A stretch of 64,000 nt of DNA from Halotalea alkalilenta (GCF_001648175.1 NZ_CP015243.1:1984001-2048000), one strand, 5' to 3'. Numbered from the stretch's first letter, positions 40,467 to 51,202 are shown. Program-made: numbers and translations. Notes: generated by a model not told the origin, from the letters alone.

Positions 40467-42143
40467 ATGAGCGAAAGCTTTGCCGAGCTGTTTGAACAGT
40501 CTCTCAACGACATCAACATGGAGCCGGGCGCCATCGTTCTGGCTTCGATCGTCGACATCGATGGTGACTGGATCACCGTCAATGCCGGCCTGAAGTCCGA
40601 AGGCCAGATTCCGGCCGCTCAGTTCAAGGACGAGAACGGCCAGCTGACCGTCAAGGTCGGTGATGAAGTTCGCGTCGCGCTGGAAGCCGTCGAGGACGGT
40701 TTCGGCGAAACCCGCCTGTCGCGCGAGAAGGCCAAACGCGCCGAAGCTTGGAAAGAGCTCGAAGCGGCCTTCGAAGACGACCAGATCGTCAAAGGCGTGA
40801 TCAACGGCAAGGTCAAGGGTGGCTTCACCGTCGACGTCAACTCGATCCGTGCGTTCCTGCCGGGTTCGCTGGTCGATGTGCGTCCGGTCCGCGACACCGC
40901 CCATCTCGAGAACAAAGAACTCGATTTCAAGGTCATCAAGCTCGACGCCAAGCGCAACAACGTCGTCGTCTCGCGCCGTGCCGTGCTCGAAGCCGAGAAC
41001 AGCGCCGAGCGTGAAGCGCTGCTGGCCACCCTGCAGGAAGGCCAGCAGATCAAGGGTATCGTCAAGAACCTCACCGATTACGGCGCTTTCGTCGACCTCG
41101 GCGGCGTCGATGGCCTGCTGCACATCACCGACATGGCGTGGAAGCGGATCAAGCATCCGTCCGAAATCGTCGCCGTCGGCGACGAGATCAACGTCAAGGT
41201 GCTGAAGTTCGACCGCGAGCGCAACCGTGTCTCCCTCGGTCTCAAGCAGCTGGGCGAAGATCCTTGGGTCAACATCAAGGCTCGCTACCCGGAAAACACC
41301 AAGGTTCGCGCCCGGGTCACCAACCTCACCGACTACGGCTGCTTCGCCGAGCTGGAAGAGGGCGTCGAAGGTCTGGTCCACGTGTCCGAAATGGACTGGA
41401 CCAACAAGAACATCCATCCGTCGAAAGTCGTCCAGGTTGGCGATGAAGTAGACGTCATGGTGCTCGATATCGACGAAGACCGTCGTCGCATCTCGCTTGG
41501 CATCAAGCAGTGCACCTCGAATCCGTGGGAAGACTTCAGCTCGCGCTTCAACAAGGGCGACCGGGTTTCCGGCACGATCAAGTCGATCACCGATTTCGGT
41601 ATCTTCATCGGCCTGAACGGCGGCATCGACGGTCTGGTCCACCTCTCCGACATCTCCTGGTCGGAAGCGGGCGAAGAAGCCGTTCGTCGCTACCGCAAGG
41701 GTGACGAAGCCGAGGCGGTCATCCTGTCGATCGATCCCGAGCGTGAGCGCATCTCGCTGGGTGTCAAGCAGCTCGAAAGCGATCCGGTCTCCGAATACCT
41801 TGCCGTCAACGACAAGGGTGCGCTGGTCAACGGCCGCGTGACCGAAGTCGACGCCAAGGAAGTGCTGGTCGAGCTGGCGACCGATGTCGTCGCGGTTCTC
41901 AAGGTCTCCGAGATCTCCGAGGAGCGCATCGAAGATGCTCGTACCGTGATGAACGTTGGAGACAGCGTCGAAGCGCGTATCGTGGGTGTCGACCGCAAGA
42001 ACCGTATGATCAACCTGTCGGTTCGTGCTAAAGACCAGGCGGATACTCGCCGCGCGATGAGCAAGCTGCGTGACGAAGAGACCGAGACTGCGGGTCCGAC
42101 CACCATCGGCGACCTGATCAAGCAGAAGCTCGGCCAGGACTGA
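40467..42143 (+). CDS. rpsA: 30S ribosomal protein S1 (RpsA)
   Basis: Multidomain RNA-binding protein that brings mRNA to the 30S subunit. Six S1 (OB-fold) repeats can be followed, from [20 protein letters not shown] through [20 protein letters not shown] and [20 protein letters not shown] to the last at about residue 450. The codon use is biased as in a highly expressed gene. 558 aa. A strong terminator follows. ihfB, its usual neighbour, is absent here. Confidence 0.98.
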   Translation: MSESFAELFEQSLNDINMEPGAIVLASIVDIDGDWITVNAGLKSEGQIPAAQFKDENGQLTVKVGDEVRVALEAVEDGFGETRLSREKAKRAEAWKELEAAFEDDQIVKGVINGKVKGGFTVDVNSIRAFLPGSLVDVRPVRDTAHLENKELDFKVIKLDAKRNNVVVSRRAVLEAENSAEREALLATLQEGQQIKGIVKNLTDYGAFVDLGGVDGLLHITDMAWKRIKHPSEIVAVGDEINVKVLKFDRERNRVSLGLKQLGEDPWVNIKARYPENTKVRARVTNLTDYGCFAELEEGVEGLVHVSEMDWTNKNIHPSKVVQVGDEVDVMVLDIDEDRRRISLGIKQCTSNPWEDFSSRFNKGDRVSGTIKSITDFGIFIGLNGGIDGLVHLSDISWSEAGEEAVRRYRKGDEAEAVILSIDPERERISLGVKQLESDPVSEYLAVNDKGALVNGRVTEVDAKEVLVELATDVVAVLKVSEISEERIEDARTVMNVGDSVEARIVGVDRKNRMINLSVRAKDQADTRRAMSKLRDEETETAGPTTIGDLIKQKLGQD

Positions 42144-42190
42144 TCACTGATCGGTCAATGATCGTCCGGCCGTATCAGGCCGGATATCGA

Positions 42191-42229
42191 AACAGTGCCC
42201 CGTGCGATGTCGCCGGGGCACTGTTTTTT
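42191..42229 (+). terminator. Rho-independent terminator of rpsA
   Basis: A 12-bp stem (AACAGTGCCCCG with CGGGGCACTGTT) is followed by a run of T. A second small hairpin, CCGGCC/GGCCGG at 42167-42184, lies between the stop codon and this terminator. Confidence 0.92.
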
Positions 42230-42284
42230 CATGTCCAGATGTTCACGACGAGATAGGGCCGTTAGCGTTTCCCGGTGCGCCGGG

Positions 42285-43040
42285 TCACTTTCCCGCCAGT
42301 GCCTTGATCATCCCGGTGAGCATCGAAAGCTCACGTTTGCTGGGTTCGCTGCGACGGATGATCGCGCGCAGCTTCTCCTGCGTCTTGGCGTGGGGCTGAT
42401 TGAGAAATCCGGTCGGTCGAAGCAGCTCTACCAGCAGTTCATCGAAGTACTGAAGCTGGGCACGGCTTGGCCGCGGTTCCCCTCCCTGCATTTCCCCCAT
42501 GCGCTCTGGATCCCTATCACCGTTGCCGCGACGCCAGGCATTGCGCAGCTCATAGCAGGCGATCTGCACCGCCTGGGCGAGATTGAGAATCCCGTAGCTG
42601 GGGTCGGTGGGTAGCCGTAGCTGATGGGTGCAGTGATCCAGCTCCTCATTGGTGAGGCCGAATCGCTCTCTGCCGAAGACCAGCGCTACTGGGCCATGCA
42701 GTGCCGCGTGCATTGCCGCTTGGCCCATCTCGTCTCCCTCCTCGAAGCAAGGCAATGCCCGCTCCCTCAGGCGCGCGCTGGCACCGATCACCATCGTGCA
42801 ATCGCCGACCGCTGCCTGAAGTGAATCATGCACCTGGGCCCGCTTTAGCAGTTCGCCGGCCCCTGCCGCCATTCGGCTCGCTTCTTCGGCGGGAAAATCG
42901 CGGGGATTGATCAGGTGCAACGCCGTTATACCCATGGTGCGCATTGCCCGAGCGGCGGCACCGATGTTGCCGGGATGGTAGGTCTGCACCAGCACGACGC
43001 GTAGATTGGCGAGCAGATGATCGTTGGTGGTAATCGGCAT
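42285..43040 (-). CDS. trmJ: tRNA (cytidine/uridine-2'-O-)-methyltransferase TrmJ
   Basis: SPOUT-class methyltransferase that modifies the ribose at position 32 of tRNA. The N-terminal VLVQTYHPGNIGAAARAMRT and the knot motifs ALVFGRERFGLTNEEL and LPTDPSYGILNLAQAVQIAC identify the family. 251 aa with a charged C-terminal extension. It converges with rpsA. Confidence 0.92.
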   Translation of the reverse strand: MPITTNDHLLANLRVVLVQTYHPGNIGAAARAMRTMGITALHLINPRDFPAEEASRMAAGAGELLKRAQVHDSLQAAVGDCTMVIGASARLRERALPCFEEGDEMGQAAMHAALHGPVALVFGRERFGLTNEELDHCTHQLRLPTDPSYGILNLAQAVQIACYELRNAWRRGNGDRDPERMGEMQGGEPRPSRAQLQYFDELLVELLRPTGFLNQPHAKTQEKLRAIIRRSEPSKRELSMLTGMIKALAGK

Positions 43041-43182
43041 GGAGGATGTGGCGTCCGGACGTAGGGCGAGGCGCCATTATATCGATGGCAGCGTTAGCGG
43101 AGTATCCGAGTCCCGCCCCTACATCGTTCACCGCGAGCCGGCGCCCGGTGCCATCGCGCCGGGCGCGGTCATCGATTCTTGA

Positions 43183-44088
43183 TCAGCGGGGGTTGGCTGC
43201 ATCGATGAAATCCGACAGATCGCGATCGAAGCGGTCGGACTCCTCGATGAACGGTGCGTGGCCCGCCTGCGCATAGAGCTTGCTGCGGATGCGCGGGTTC
43301 AGGGCCGTGGCGCGGGCGATGGAGTGCTCTGCGTTCACTAGCGAATCGCGTGCGCCATAGAGCAGCATCAGTGGCTTATGGGTCGAGCCCAGGCCTTCGG
43401 CGGAGGCAACGGTCATCGAAAGCACCGCGGTCTGCATCTGCGGCGATGCCAGGGCCGCGTTGGCGAGCAGGCGCTGGAAGGTGATAGGGTCGGGCTGAAT
43501 CTCGAAGCATAGGGTGAGGAAGGTGCGCTCGGCATCGAGGTGAGTCTTCAAGTCGGGCGATGCCAGATCGCGGTAAACGTCGGGGTGGGGCGCGATCAAC
43601 TCCGGGCGCAGTTCGATAACGCCGCCGACATAGACGGCACCAGCGATGCGCTCGTCGCCGTAGGCGGCCAGGTAGTTCGTGATTACGGCGGCGCCCAGCG
43701 ACCATCCCACCAGCACGGGACCACGCGCATCCGACGCTGCGATCACTGCCGCTAGGTCGTCCGCCCAGTGGCGCCCGTCGGTATAGGCATCGGCGTTCGT
43801 CGGCTTGCCTGATAGGCCGTGACCGCGCAGGTCATAGGTGATCAGCCGGTAGCGCTGGAGCTCTGGGCTGCTCATCTGTGCGTCCCAGCTCAGATGGCTG
43901 CCGAGCAGCCCGTGGACGAAGACGACCGCGGGACCGTGGGGGTCGCCTGATTCCTGGACGGCGAGCGTGACCCCATCCGGCGCGGTCACGGTGTAGTGCT
44001 TGGTGCTCGCCAGCGCGACGACCGATACGGCCATCATTACGGTCACCATCACTATTTGGAAACCACGAACAAGCTTAGGGTGAAGCAT
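43183..44088 (-). CDS. Exported alpha/beta-fold hydrolase
   Basis: A 301-aa alpha/beta hydrolase. The N-terminus (MLHPKLVRGFQIVMVTVMMA, ending VALA-S) looks like a Sec signal peptide or membrane anchor, so it probably acts in the periplasm. The oxyanion segment FVHGLLGSH, nucleophile Ser130 in GWSLGAA, and His in QAGHAPFIEE support an active enzyme; the LLYGARDSLVN aspartate completes the triad. The substrate is unknown. The ATG at 44088 is preferred over a longer frame. It is divergent from a merR gene and is probably its target, judging by the 19-bp-spaced promoter. Confidence 0.8.
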   Translation of the reverse strand: MLHPKLVRGFQIVMVTVMMAVSVVALASTKHYTVTAPDGVTLAVQESGDPHGPAVVFVHGLLGSHLSWDAQMSSPELQRYRLITYDLRGHGLSGKPTNADAYTDGRHWADDLAAVIAASDARGPVLVGWSLGAAVITNYLAAYGDERIAGAVYVGGVIELRPELIAPHPDVYRDLASPDLKTHLDAERTFLTLCFEIQPDPITFQRLLANAALASPQMQTAVLSMTVASAEGLGSTHKPLMLLYGARDSLVNAEHSIARATALNPRIRSKLYAQAGHAPFIEESDRFDRDLSDFIDAANPR

Positions 44089-44122
44089 GATGAGAGGGCT
44101 CCTGAAAGTGAAGATGGAGACA

Positions 44123-44153
44123 GTTTCAACTCTCACACCGGTGTGAGGGTCAA
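44123..44153 (-). promoter_or_regulatory. MerR-type promoter/operator of the hydrolase gene
   Basis: On the minus strand TTGACC (-35) and TGAAAC (-10) are 19 bases apart, the over-long spacing that MerR activators correct by DNA distortion. The spacer is filled by a perfect 16-bp palindrome, CTCACACCGGTGTGAG (44132-44147). It lies between the hydrolase and merR and reads towards the hydrolase. Confidence 0.75.
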
Positions 44154-44178
44154 GCGCCGAGTGTTACGCTTATGCTCC

Positions 44179-44565
44179 ATGAACCAGACCACTTCCAAGC
44201 ATCCCATGTCGATCGGCATGCTCGCCCGCGAAACCGGAGCGAGCGTGCGCTCGCTCCGCCACTATGACGAGCACGGTCTGCTCTCCTCCGGCCGTGCCAG
44301 CAACGGCTACCGTACGTTCTCGGCCACGGCGATCGTGCAGGTCAGGCAGATTCAGCGTCTGATCGCGGCCGGCTTCAGCCTGACCGAGATTCGCGGGTTT
44401 CCCGACTGCATGCTCATGATCGAAGGCGCGGCGGCCTGCCCCGAAACCTCCGAGGTCCAGCGCAAGCGGCTGGCTTCGGTGGAGCGGCAAATCGCCGATC
44501 TCGAACGTCGCCGCGTGCGCTTGCGCAGGATGCTCGCCGAAGGCGCTGCCCCGCCATTGGAATAG
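44179..44565 (+). CDS. MerR-family transcriptional regulator
   Basis: 128-aa regulator. The winged helix-turn-helix is at residues 10-50 (MSIGMLARETGASVRSLRHY, then NGYRTF). A coiled-coil dimerisation helix covers about 90-122. Two cysteines, Cys77 and Cys87, lie before the coiled coil, but the paired-Cys C-terminal loop of classical metal sensors is not present, so the signal is unknown. Divergent from the exported hydrolase across a MerR-type promoter. Confidence 0.88.
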   Translation: MNQTTSKHPMSIGMLARETGASVRSLRHYDEHGLLSSGRASNGYRTFSATAIVQVRQIQRLIAAGFSLTEIRGFPDCMLMIEGAAACPETSEVQRKRLASVERQIADLERRRVRLRRMLAEGAAPPLE

Positions 44566-44662
44566 TGCACCGGGCAATCTTCACCCCGGGATGCTGTTAG
44601 CTACATCCCGCCGCGCCTCCCCAGGGAGTGGGCACCGGCACGAGCCGCAGCGTAGCGCCCAT

Positions 44663-44691
44663 AAAAAAGCCTCGCGCGGGCGCGAGGCTTT
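44663..44691 (-). terminator. Rho-independent terminator of groESL
   Basis: Read on the minus strand, AAAGCCTCGCGC pairs with GCGCGAGGCTTT around a tiny loop, followed by a T-run (TTTTTTAT). It lies 39 bases after the groEL stop. Confidence 0.9.
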
Positions 44692-44729
44692 CATTAACCG
44701 GCCGTTGGATTGGCCGGGGAGGGCGTGAC

Positions 44730-46415
<1,686 letters not shown>

Positions 46416-46458
46416 TCATTTGTCGCCGCTAAGGCGACCGGGTGTTCGAGATGGCCGA

Positions 46459-46752
46459 TCAGGCCTCGAGCACGCCAAGAATGTCGGACTCACTCATGAT
46501 CAGGACTTCTTCACCGTCGATCTTCTGTTTCTCGACTCCGAAACCTTCCTTGAAGATCACTTTGTCACCGACCTTGACGTCGAGCGGGCGAACCTCGCCG
46601 TTTTCGAGGATACGACCCTTGCCGATGGCCAGGATTTCACCGCGAGTCGGCTTTTCTTGCGCGTTGCCCGGCAGCACGATGCCGCCAGCGGTCTTCTGCT
46701 CTTCTTCCAGGCGACGAACGACGACGCGCTCATGCAAGGGACGAATTTTCAT
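46459..46752 (-). CDS. groS: Co-chaperonin GroES
   Basis: 97-aa lid protein of the GroEL chamber. The start [20 protein letters not shown], the mobile loop [16 protein letters not shown] and the roof and C-terminal beta strands are typical. First gene of the groESL operon; a heat-shock promoter lies 124 bases upstream. Confidence 0.98.
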   Translation of the reverse strand: MKIRPLHERVVVRRLEEEQKTAGGIVLPGNAQEKPTRGEILAIGKGRILENGEVRPLDVKVGDKVIFKEGFGVEKQKIDGEEVLIMSESDILGVLEA

Positions 46753-46875
46753 TGCTCAAGTTCTCCTGAAGTTACCTGTCACTCGAATGTCGGACGCCTC
46801 GCCATCACTGGCTCGGCGGGGCTTGGCCGGTATCCCGGACCAAAACTCAAACGTCTCGTCTCGATGTCGGGCTAT

Positions 46876-46903
46876 TAATGTGGTCGCGGTTTTGCATTTC
46901 AAG
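46876..46903 (-). promoter_or_regulatory. Sigma-32 heat-shock promoter of groESL
   Basis: On the minus strand the -35 element CTTGAAA (46897-46903) and the -10 element CACATTA (46876-46882) are 14 bases apart, close to the RpoH consensus CTTGAAA-N(13-15)-CCCCATNT. No CIRCE/HrcA inverted repeat was seen in this gap. Confidence 0.8.
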
Positions 46904-46948
46904 GGGCGCTCGGCAAATTTTTCGGCCCGGAGCATACCTTGGTGAAAG

Positions 46949-47434
46949 TCAATCGCGATGCTTGTGCTCGATGTACTCCCCTTCAATGGTCTGGCCTTGG
47001 TTGGTTTGATTGCTTTGGGCTGTACGCTCGTCGTGGGAGGGCGCTTGACCGTGGAAGGTGTCTCCTCCGGTGCGGTCCCGTCCCGGGTGATAGGGCTCCA
47101 CCGGTGGGTTGCCGCGCAAGCGCCGGATCAGCAGCGGCACCAGGCAGCAGAGCCCGACCAGGTCGCTGAGCGGACCCGGCAGCAGCAGCATGAAGCCGGC
47201 GATGACCAGGGTGCTGCCACGGATCAATTCCGAAGGGTTGGCTCGTCCTTGAAGCAGGCTGAGCTGCGCGTTGCGCAATGCCTGCATGCCTTCACGGCGA
47301 ATCAGTTGGATGCCGAGTACCGCCGTGCCGATGATCAGCAGTAGCGTGGCGAGCACTCCGATCTGGCCGCCAAGCAGGATCAGTGCGATCAGGTCGGCGA
47401 GGAAGTAAAGCGCGATGAAGATGAAAATCGGCAT
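46949..47434 (-). CDS. fxsA: FxsA-family membrane protein
   Basis: 161-aa inner-membrane protein of the FxsA (suppressor of F exclusion of phage T7) family. The first 40 residues are hydrophobic (MPIFIFIALYFLADLIALIL), and a second hydrophobic hairpin is near 78-105 (STLVIAGFMLLLPGPLSDL). The C-terminal 50 residues are polar and acidic. The ATG at 47434 is preferred over a TTG four codons earlier. Location directly upstream of groES is common in gammaproteobacteria. Confidence 0.88.
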   Translation of the reverse strand: MPIFIFIALYFLADLIALILLGGQIGVLATLLLIIGTAVLGIQLIRREGMQALRNAQLSLLQGRANPSELIRGSTLVIAGFMLLLPGPLSDLVGLCCLVPLLIRRLRGNPPVEPYHPGRDRTGGDTFHGQAPSHDERTAQSNQTNQGQTIEGEYIEHKHRD

Positions 47435-47521
47435 GGAGCGTTCCAAGGAGGTAAAGGAATGATCTTACTAGTGGGCGCTCCTTGGCCGGATTTCAATGGT
47501 GCTGGGTGATCCAGATGTGAA

Positions 47522-47543
47522 GCGGCGCGGCAGGCCGCGCCGC
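47522..47543 (-). terminator. Hairpin downstream of comEA
   Basis: A perfect 9-bp stem (GCGGCGCGG with CCGCGCCGC, loop of four) lies seven bases beyond the comEA stop. No clear T-run follows on the minus strand, so it may only be a weak terminator or a 3'-end stabiliser. Confidence 0.4.
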
Positions 47544-47549
47544 AATGGC

Positions 47550-47816
47550 TCAGAAGCTCAGGTGCTGTTCGAGGAGACTGACGGTCGCCGCACCGATGCC
47601 TTCCGTGCGAGTCAGGTCCATGGCATCGAGGAAGGGGCCATTCGCTTCTCGCTCGGCGATGATTGCCTGGGCCTTGGCCGGACCGATGCCAGGCAGGTGC
47701 ACTAGCTGTTCGATGGTGGCGGTGTTGACATCGATCGGTTCTGGTTCGAGCGCCGTGGCGGGTTGGGCCAGCGTCAGCAGCACAGCGAGCAGGGGGGACA
47801 GAAGATAGGTGCTCAT
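47550..47816 (-). CDS. comEA: ComEA-family helix-hairpin-helix DNA-binding protein
   Basis: 88-aa secreted protein. A signal peptide (MSTYLLSPLLAVLLTLAQPA, ending TALE) precedes a double helix-hairpin-helix domain (DVNTATIEQLVHLPGIGPAK, then RTEGIGAATVSLL). ComEA binds incoming DNA in the periplasm during transformation; many gammaproteobacterial short forms are ComEA-like with no proven competence role. A type IV pilus assembly locus about 21 kb away fits DNA uptake. A CGGAG ribosome site precedes it. Confidence 0.85.
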   Translation of the reverse strand: MSTYLLSPLLAVLLTLAQPATALEPEPIDVNTATIEQLVHLPGIGPAKAQAIIAEREANGPFLDAMDLTRTEGIGAATVSLLEQHLSF

Positions 47817-47939
47817 GGTCGGTCTCCGAAAGCGGAAATGTCGGTTGGAGGGAAATGCCCTCGATGAGAGCTATCGACCCGACTCGTCGGTTTTTGACCT
47901 TGGACGAAAGGATGACCTGCCCGGCTCAATGGCGATCAC

Positions 47940-47968
47940 TTTCCAACTCGCCAAGCGAAGGGTATAAA
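47940..47968 (+). promoter_or_regulatory. Sigma-70 promoter of pyrF
   Basis: TTTCCA at 47940-47945 and TATAAA at 47963-47968 are separated by exactly 17 bases, 82 bases upstream of pyrF. The -10 box is close to consensus in otherwise GC-rich DNA. Confidence 0.55.
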
Positions 47969-48050
47969 CGACGCCGACGAGCGTTGTGGATCCCAGCCAG
48001 GAACACCGACGCCGGGACGCCCTCCGTCTCTCTTCAACGAAGGATTCCCC

Positions 48051-48746
48051 ATGCAATCACCCCTGATCATCGCCCTCGACTACGCAAAGCTGGACGATGC
48101 GCTGGCAATCGCCGATCTGCTCGACCCCGCGACGTGTCGGGTCAAGGTCGGCAAGGAGCTCTTCACTGCGGAGGGACCGCTGGTCCTGCGCGCGTTGCGC
48201 AACCGTGGTTTCGAGGTATTCCTCGATCTGAAATTCCATGACATCCCGAACACCGTCGCCAAGGCGGTGCTCGCGGCGGCGGACCAGGGCGTATGGATGG
48301 TCAACGTCCACGCCTCGGGAGGGCGGCGGATGATGGAAGCGGCGGCTGACATCCTCGAGAAGCACTCGATGAAGACCCTGCTGACCGCGGTCACCGTGTT
48401 GACCAGCCTGGCCGGGAGCGAGCTGGCCGAGGTCGGTATCACCTCGACGATCGATGAGCAGGTCGAGCGCCTGGCGCAGCTGGCCCAGGCCTCCGGGCTC
48501 GATGGCGTGGTCTGCTCGGCGCGCGAGGCGCGCAGGGTGCGCCAGTGCTGCGGAGACGATTTCCTCAAGGTGACGCCTGGGATCCGCCCCTGGTTCGCGG
48601 CCGCCAACGACCAGCAGCGCATCACCACGCCGGCGCAGGCGCTGGATGATGGCAGTACGCACCTGGTGATCGGGCGCCCGGTCACTCAGGCTGACGACCC
48701 TTCCAAGGCACTGGCGGAAGTACTGCGCGAAATCGAGGGGCATTGA
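48051..48746 (+). CDS. pyrF: Orotidine 5'-phosphate decarboxylase (PyrF)
   Basis: Final enzyme of UMP synthesis. The catalytic Asp-Lys-Asp array is in [12 protein letters not shown] (Lys61). The phosphate-binding TPGIRPW and [11 protein letters not shown] segments are present. 231 aa. In related genomes it follows lapB on the same strand; here it converges with lapB, 24 bases apart, consistent with a local inversion. Confidence 0.96.
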   Translation: MQSPLIIALDYAKLDDALAIADLLDPATCRVKVGKELFTAEGPLVLRALRNRGFEVFLDLKFHDIPNTVAKAVLAAADQGVWMVNVHASGGRRMMEAAADILEKHSMKTLLTAVTVLTSLAGSELAEVGITSTIDEQVERLAQLAQASGLDGVVCSAREARRVRQCCGDDFLKVTPGIRPWFAAANDQQRITTPAQALDDGSTHLVIGRPVTQADDPSKALAEVLREIEGH

Positions 48747-48770
48747 GCCCGGTCGTGAGCCCGGCTGCGC

Positions 48771-49994
48771 TCAATGCGCGGCGTGGGGCGCTTCGCTTCG
48801 GGGCGGGAACTCGTCGATTGGCTTGATCGTTTCCCAGTCGTGGCATTGAGGGCAGTGCCAGTAGAGTCGTTCGATCTGAAAACCACAGTGGCGGCAGACG
48901 AATCGCGGGTCTCGTTGGACCAGGCGCTCCAGGTGATGATGCAGGGTCTGCATCAGCAGGCGCTCCGCCTGGTGCTGCGGATCGATGCGCTCAACGTCGA
49001 GTGCCGCGAGATAGACGACGCCGCGGAGGTTGGGAAACCGCTCGAGCCGCTCGCTGAGTTTTTTCGCCGTGGCCTCCAACCCTTCGCGTGGCAGGCCACG
49101 CTGCGCCCTCATCAGTAGCGCCGAGATGCTCGGGGTCTGCTCCAGCGCCCGATCGAGGTGCGCGAGCAGGCCGGGTTCGTCGTCGAGCATGTCGTAGGAG
49201 CGGCCCAGGCGCTCGAGGATGATCGGAGAAAATTCTCGGTCCTGCTGCGGAATTTTCGACAACGCTTTGATCTCATCGCGATAGCGGCCCAAGGCATGAA
49301 AACGCTCCGCCTGGATCCAGTGACTGCGTACAGAGCTGGGACAGGTGGATAACGCTTGCTTGAGCTTTTTCTGTCCCGACGCGATGTGTCCTCGTTCGAA
49401 CTCTTCCAATGCCAGTTCGCAAAGCCAGTTCGCCGCCGCGCGCTGCAGAGGCGGATCGTCGCGTAATCGCTGGGTGCTGGCCACGTCGAGTGCCGCTTGC
49501 CACTCCTTCTCCTGTTCGAACAGTTCGATCAGTAGCCGCCGCGCGGCGTTGAGGATCTGCTCGTCGTGGCAGCGCTTGATCAGCGAATCGAGCAGCCCTT
49601 CGGCACGATCGAGCACCCCGAGGCGCATGAAGTCACGCGCGAGCTCCAGCTGGACCTGGTCGCTCTGGCGCGAACTGAGCGCCGGGCGGGCGAGCAGGTT
49701 CTGATGGATCTTCACCGCGCGGTCGGCTTCACCCCTGCTGCGAAACAGGTTGCCGAGGGTGATGTGGGTGTCGATCGTCTCGCTGTTGACCTCCAATGCC
49801 TGTACGAAGGTCTCGATCGCGCGGTCCGGCTGTTCGGTGAGAAGGAAGTTGAGTCCAACGAAATAGTCACGCGAGAGCGTGACCGTGCCTTGCTGCTCGA
49901 TGCGCCTTCCCCTTTTCGTCGAACCCCGGCGTCCGAGCCACCAACCGATCATCAGGGCGGTGAGCAGGACGACGAAGAGGAGAATATCGCGCAT
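48771..49994 (-). CDS. lapB: Lipopolysaccharide assembly protein LapB
   Basis: Membrane-anchored TPR protein that regulates LpxC proteolysis by FtsH. An N-terminal membrane helix (about residues 3-20) precedes roughly nine TPR-like repeats (residues 45-350). The C-terminal rubredoxin-like metal domain has CRHC and CPQC pairs. 407 aa. It starts directly after lapA on the minus strand. LpxC is encoded in the same window, 33 kb away. Confidence 0.93.
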   Translation of the reverse strand: MRDILLFVVLLTALMIGWWLGRRGSTKRGRRIEQQGTVTLSRDYFVGLNFLLTEQPDRAIETFVQALEVNSETIDTHITLGNLFRSRGEADRAVKIHQNLLARPALSSRQSDQVQLELARDFMRLGVLDRAEGLLDSLIKRCHDEQILNAARRLLIELFEQEKEWQAALDVASTQRLRDDPPLQRAAANWLCELALEEFERGHIASGQKKLKQALSTCPSSVRSHWIQAERFHALGRYRDEIKALSKIPQQDREFSPIILERLGRSYDMLDDEPGLLAHLDRALEQTPSISALLMRAQRGLPREGLEATAKKLSERLERFPNLRGVVYLAALDVERIDPQHQAERLLMQTLHHHLERLVQRDPRFVCRHCGFQIERLYWHCPQCHDWETIKPIDEFPPRSEAPHAAH

Positions 49995-50300
49995 CTAGTG
50001 GGATTCCTTCAGCCCCTGGGTACGCAGGCGATCGAGCTCGAGCTGCTGCTGGCGGTTCTCACGCCGGCTGCGGGCTAATGCGGAGCGCAGCCTCACGTAG
50101 AGTCCGGTCATCGCCGCCATGCCGAGTATCACGCCGAGCAGCAGGGTCGCGAGGAGCCAGAGCGCGAGCGAAGCGGGGGGCAGTTCGATCCAGATCACAT
50201 CGAGCGGGATGGCCTGCTGGTTGCGCACCGCGAAGAGAATGCCGAAGAGCACGACGACCAAGGAGATGATGGCCAGGAGCAGCCCTTTGAGCCAGCGCAT
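49995..50300 (-). CDS. lapA: LapA family protein (DUF1049)
   Basis: 101-aa membrane protein with two hydrophobic helices (LLLAIISLVVVLFGILFAVR and LALWLLATLLLGVILGMAAM) and a basic, Gln/Arg-rich coiled C-terminus. LapA is the usual partner of LapB in lipopolysaccharide assembly. The stop is immediately followed by the lapB start. Confidence 0.92.
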   Translation of the reverse strand: MRWLKGLLLAIISLVVVLFGILFAVRNQQAIPLDVIWIELPPASLALWLLATLLLGVILGMAAMTGLYVRLRSALARSRRENRQQQLELDRLRTQGLKESH

Positions 50301-50405
50301 GAGAGATCGATTCCTTTGTGCGAAGGGGATGAGAATGGCCGCTCTACGGCCTGAGCGACCATTCTAGCAGCGCCAAGGGTGTACCGGGGCTCGAGGTCGG
50401 CGGGT

Positions 50406-50702
50406 TCAGTAGCCGAGCGCGCGGCTCGCGTTGACTTGCTCGCGGAGCTCTTTACCGGGCTTGAAGTGGGGAACGTACTTACCATCGAGGGGCACCGCGT
50501 CGCCGGTCTTGGGATTGCGACCGACGCGGGGCTCGCGATAGTGCAGCGAGAAGCTGCCGAAGCCGCGAATCTCCACTCGACCGCCCTTGGCAAGGGTTTC
50601 GGTGATGTCATCGAGGATCAAGCGGACGGCGGTTTCAACCTCCTTGAGCGACAAATTGGCGTGCTGCGCCGCAATCTGCTCGATCAATTCGGATTTGGTC
50701 AT
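50406..50702 (-). CDS. ihfB: Integration host factor beta subunit (IhfB)
   Basis: DNA-bending nucleoid protein. 98 aa with the HU/IHF fold; [20 protein letters not shown] and the intercalating proline in [11 protein letters not shown] mark the beta subunit. It is first in the ihfB-lapA-lapB run. In most gammaproteobacteria it directly follows rpsA; here it is 8 kb away and inverted. Confidence 0.96.
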   Translation of the reverse strand: MTKSELIEQIAAQHANLSLKEVETAVRLILDDITETLAKGGRVEIRGFGSFSLHYREPRVGRNPKTGDAVPLDGKYVPHFKPGKELREQVNASRALGY

Positions 50703-50838
50703 CGGATGCTCTCCAAGCTTCGGTATCCCTCGGGGTTAAGGGTTGTTTTTGTTTGCGTGGGGCAATTCCTCCGGACTCAGCATAGCGGCCAGCTCCGGGA
50801 AAAACAATTCTGAAAAAACAAGACATTAGGCAGGCCCG

Positions 50839-50867
50839 CCGACAACGGTGTTCAGGCACCTTATACT
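50839..50867 (+). promoter_or_regulatory. Candidate promoter of sdhE-ygfX
   Basis: CCGACA at 50839-50844 and TATACT at 50862-50867 are 17 bases apart. The -10 box is near consensus and sits 57 bases ahead of sdhE, in the divergent gap with ihfB. Confidence 0.5.
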
Positions 50868-50923
50868 GCTGCCGATGCTATACCCACGGCCGCCTGAAAG
50901 CGGCCCTTCCAGGAGAGATTCCC

Positions 50924-51202
50924 TTGTTCGACGAAGCATCTCGAAAACGACTCCAATGGCACTCACGGCGCGGCATGTGGGAGCTCGACATGATGCTGAG
51001 GCCCTTCTTCGACGCCTGTTTCGATAGCCTCGACCCGCAGCGCCAGCTCGACTTCCAGCGACTGCTCGCTCGCGAAGACCAGGAGCTGTTCGTCTGGCTG
51101 ATGCGTCGCGAGCTGTGCGACGACGCGAGCCTGCAGCCGATCATCGACGATATCGTCGCTTACGCCCGGGAGCGCGATGAGGTCAACGTTCGTCCCATCT
51201 AG
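50924..51202 (+). CDS. sdhE: FAD assembly factor SdhE
   Basis: 92-aa protein that promotes covalent attachment of FAD to succinate dehydrogenase. The essential RGxxE motif is present as RGMWE (residues 16-20). The start is TTG, supported by an AGGAGA ribosome site at proper distance; the next ATG would remove the conserved motif. It overlaps ygfX by 26 bases, the normal sdhE-ygfX arrangement. Confidence 0.93.
   Translation: MFDEASRKRLQWHSRRGMWELDMMLRPFFDACFDSLDPQRQLDFQRLLAREDQELFVWLMRRELCDDASLQPIIDDIVAYARERDEVNVRPI

Noticed and set aside
43141..43166. GC-rich inverted repeat between trmJ and the hydrolase gene as a terminator
   Set aside because: Stem of 8 bp with a 10-base loop and no T-run on either strand.
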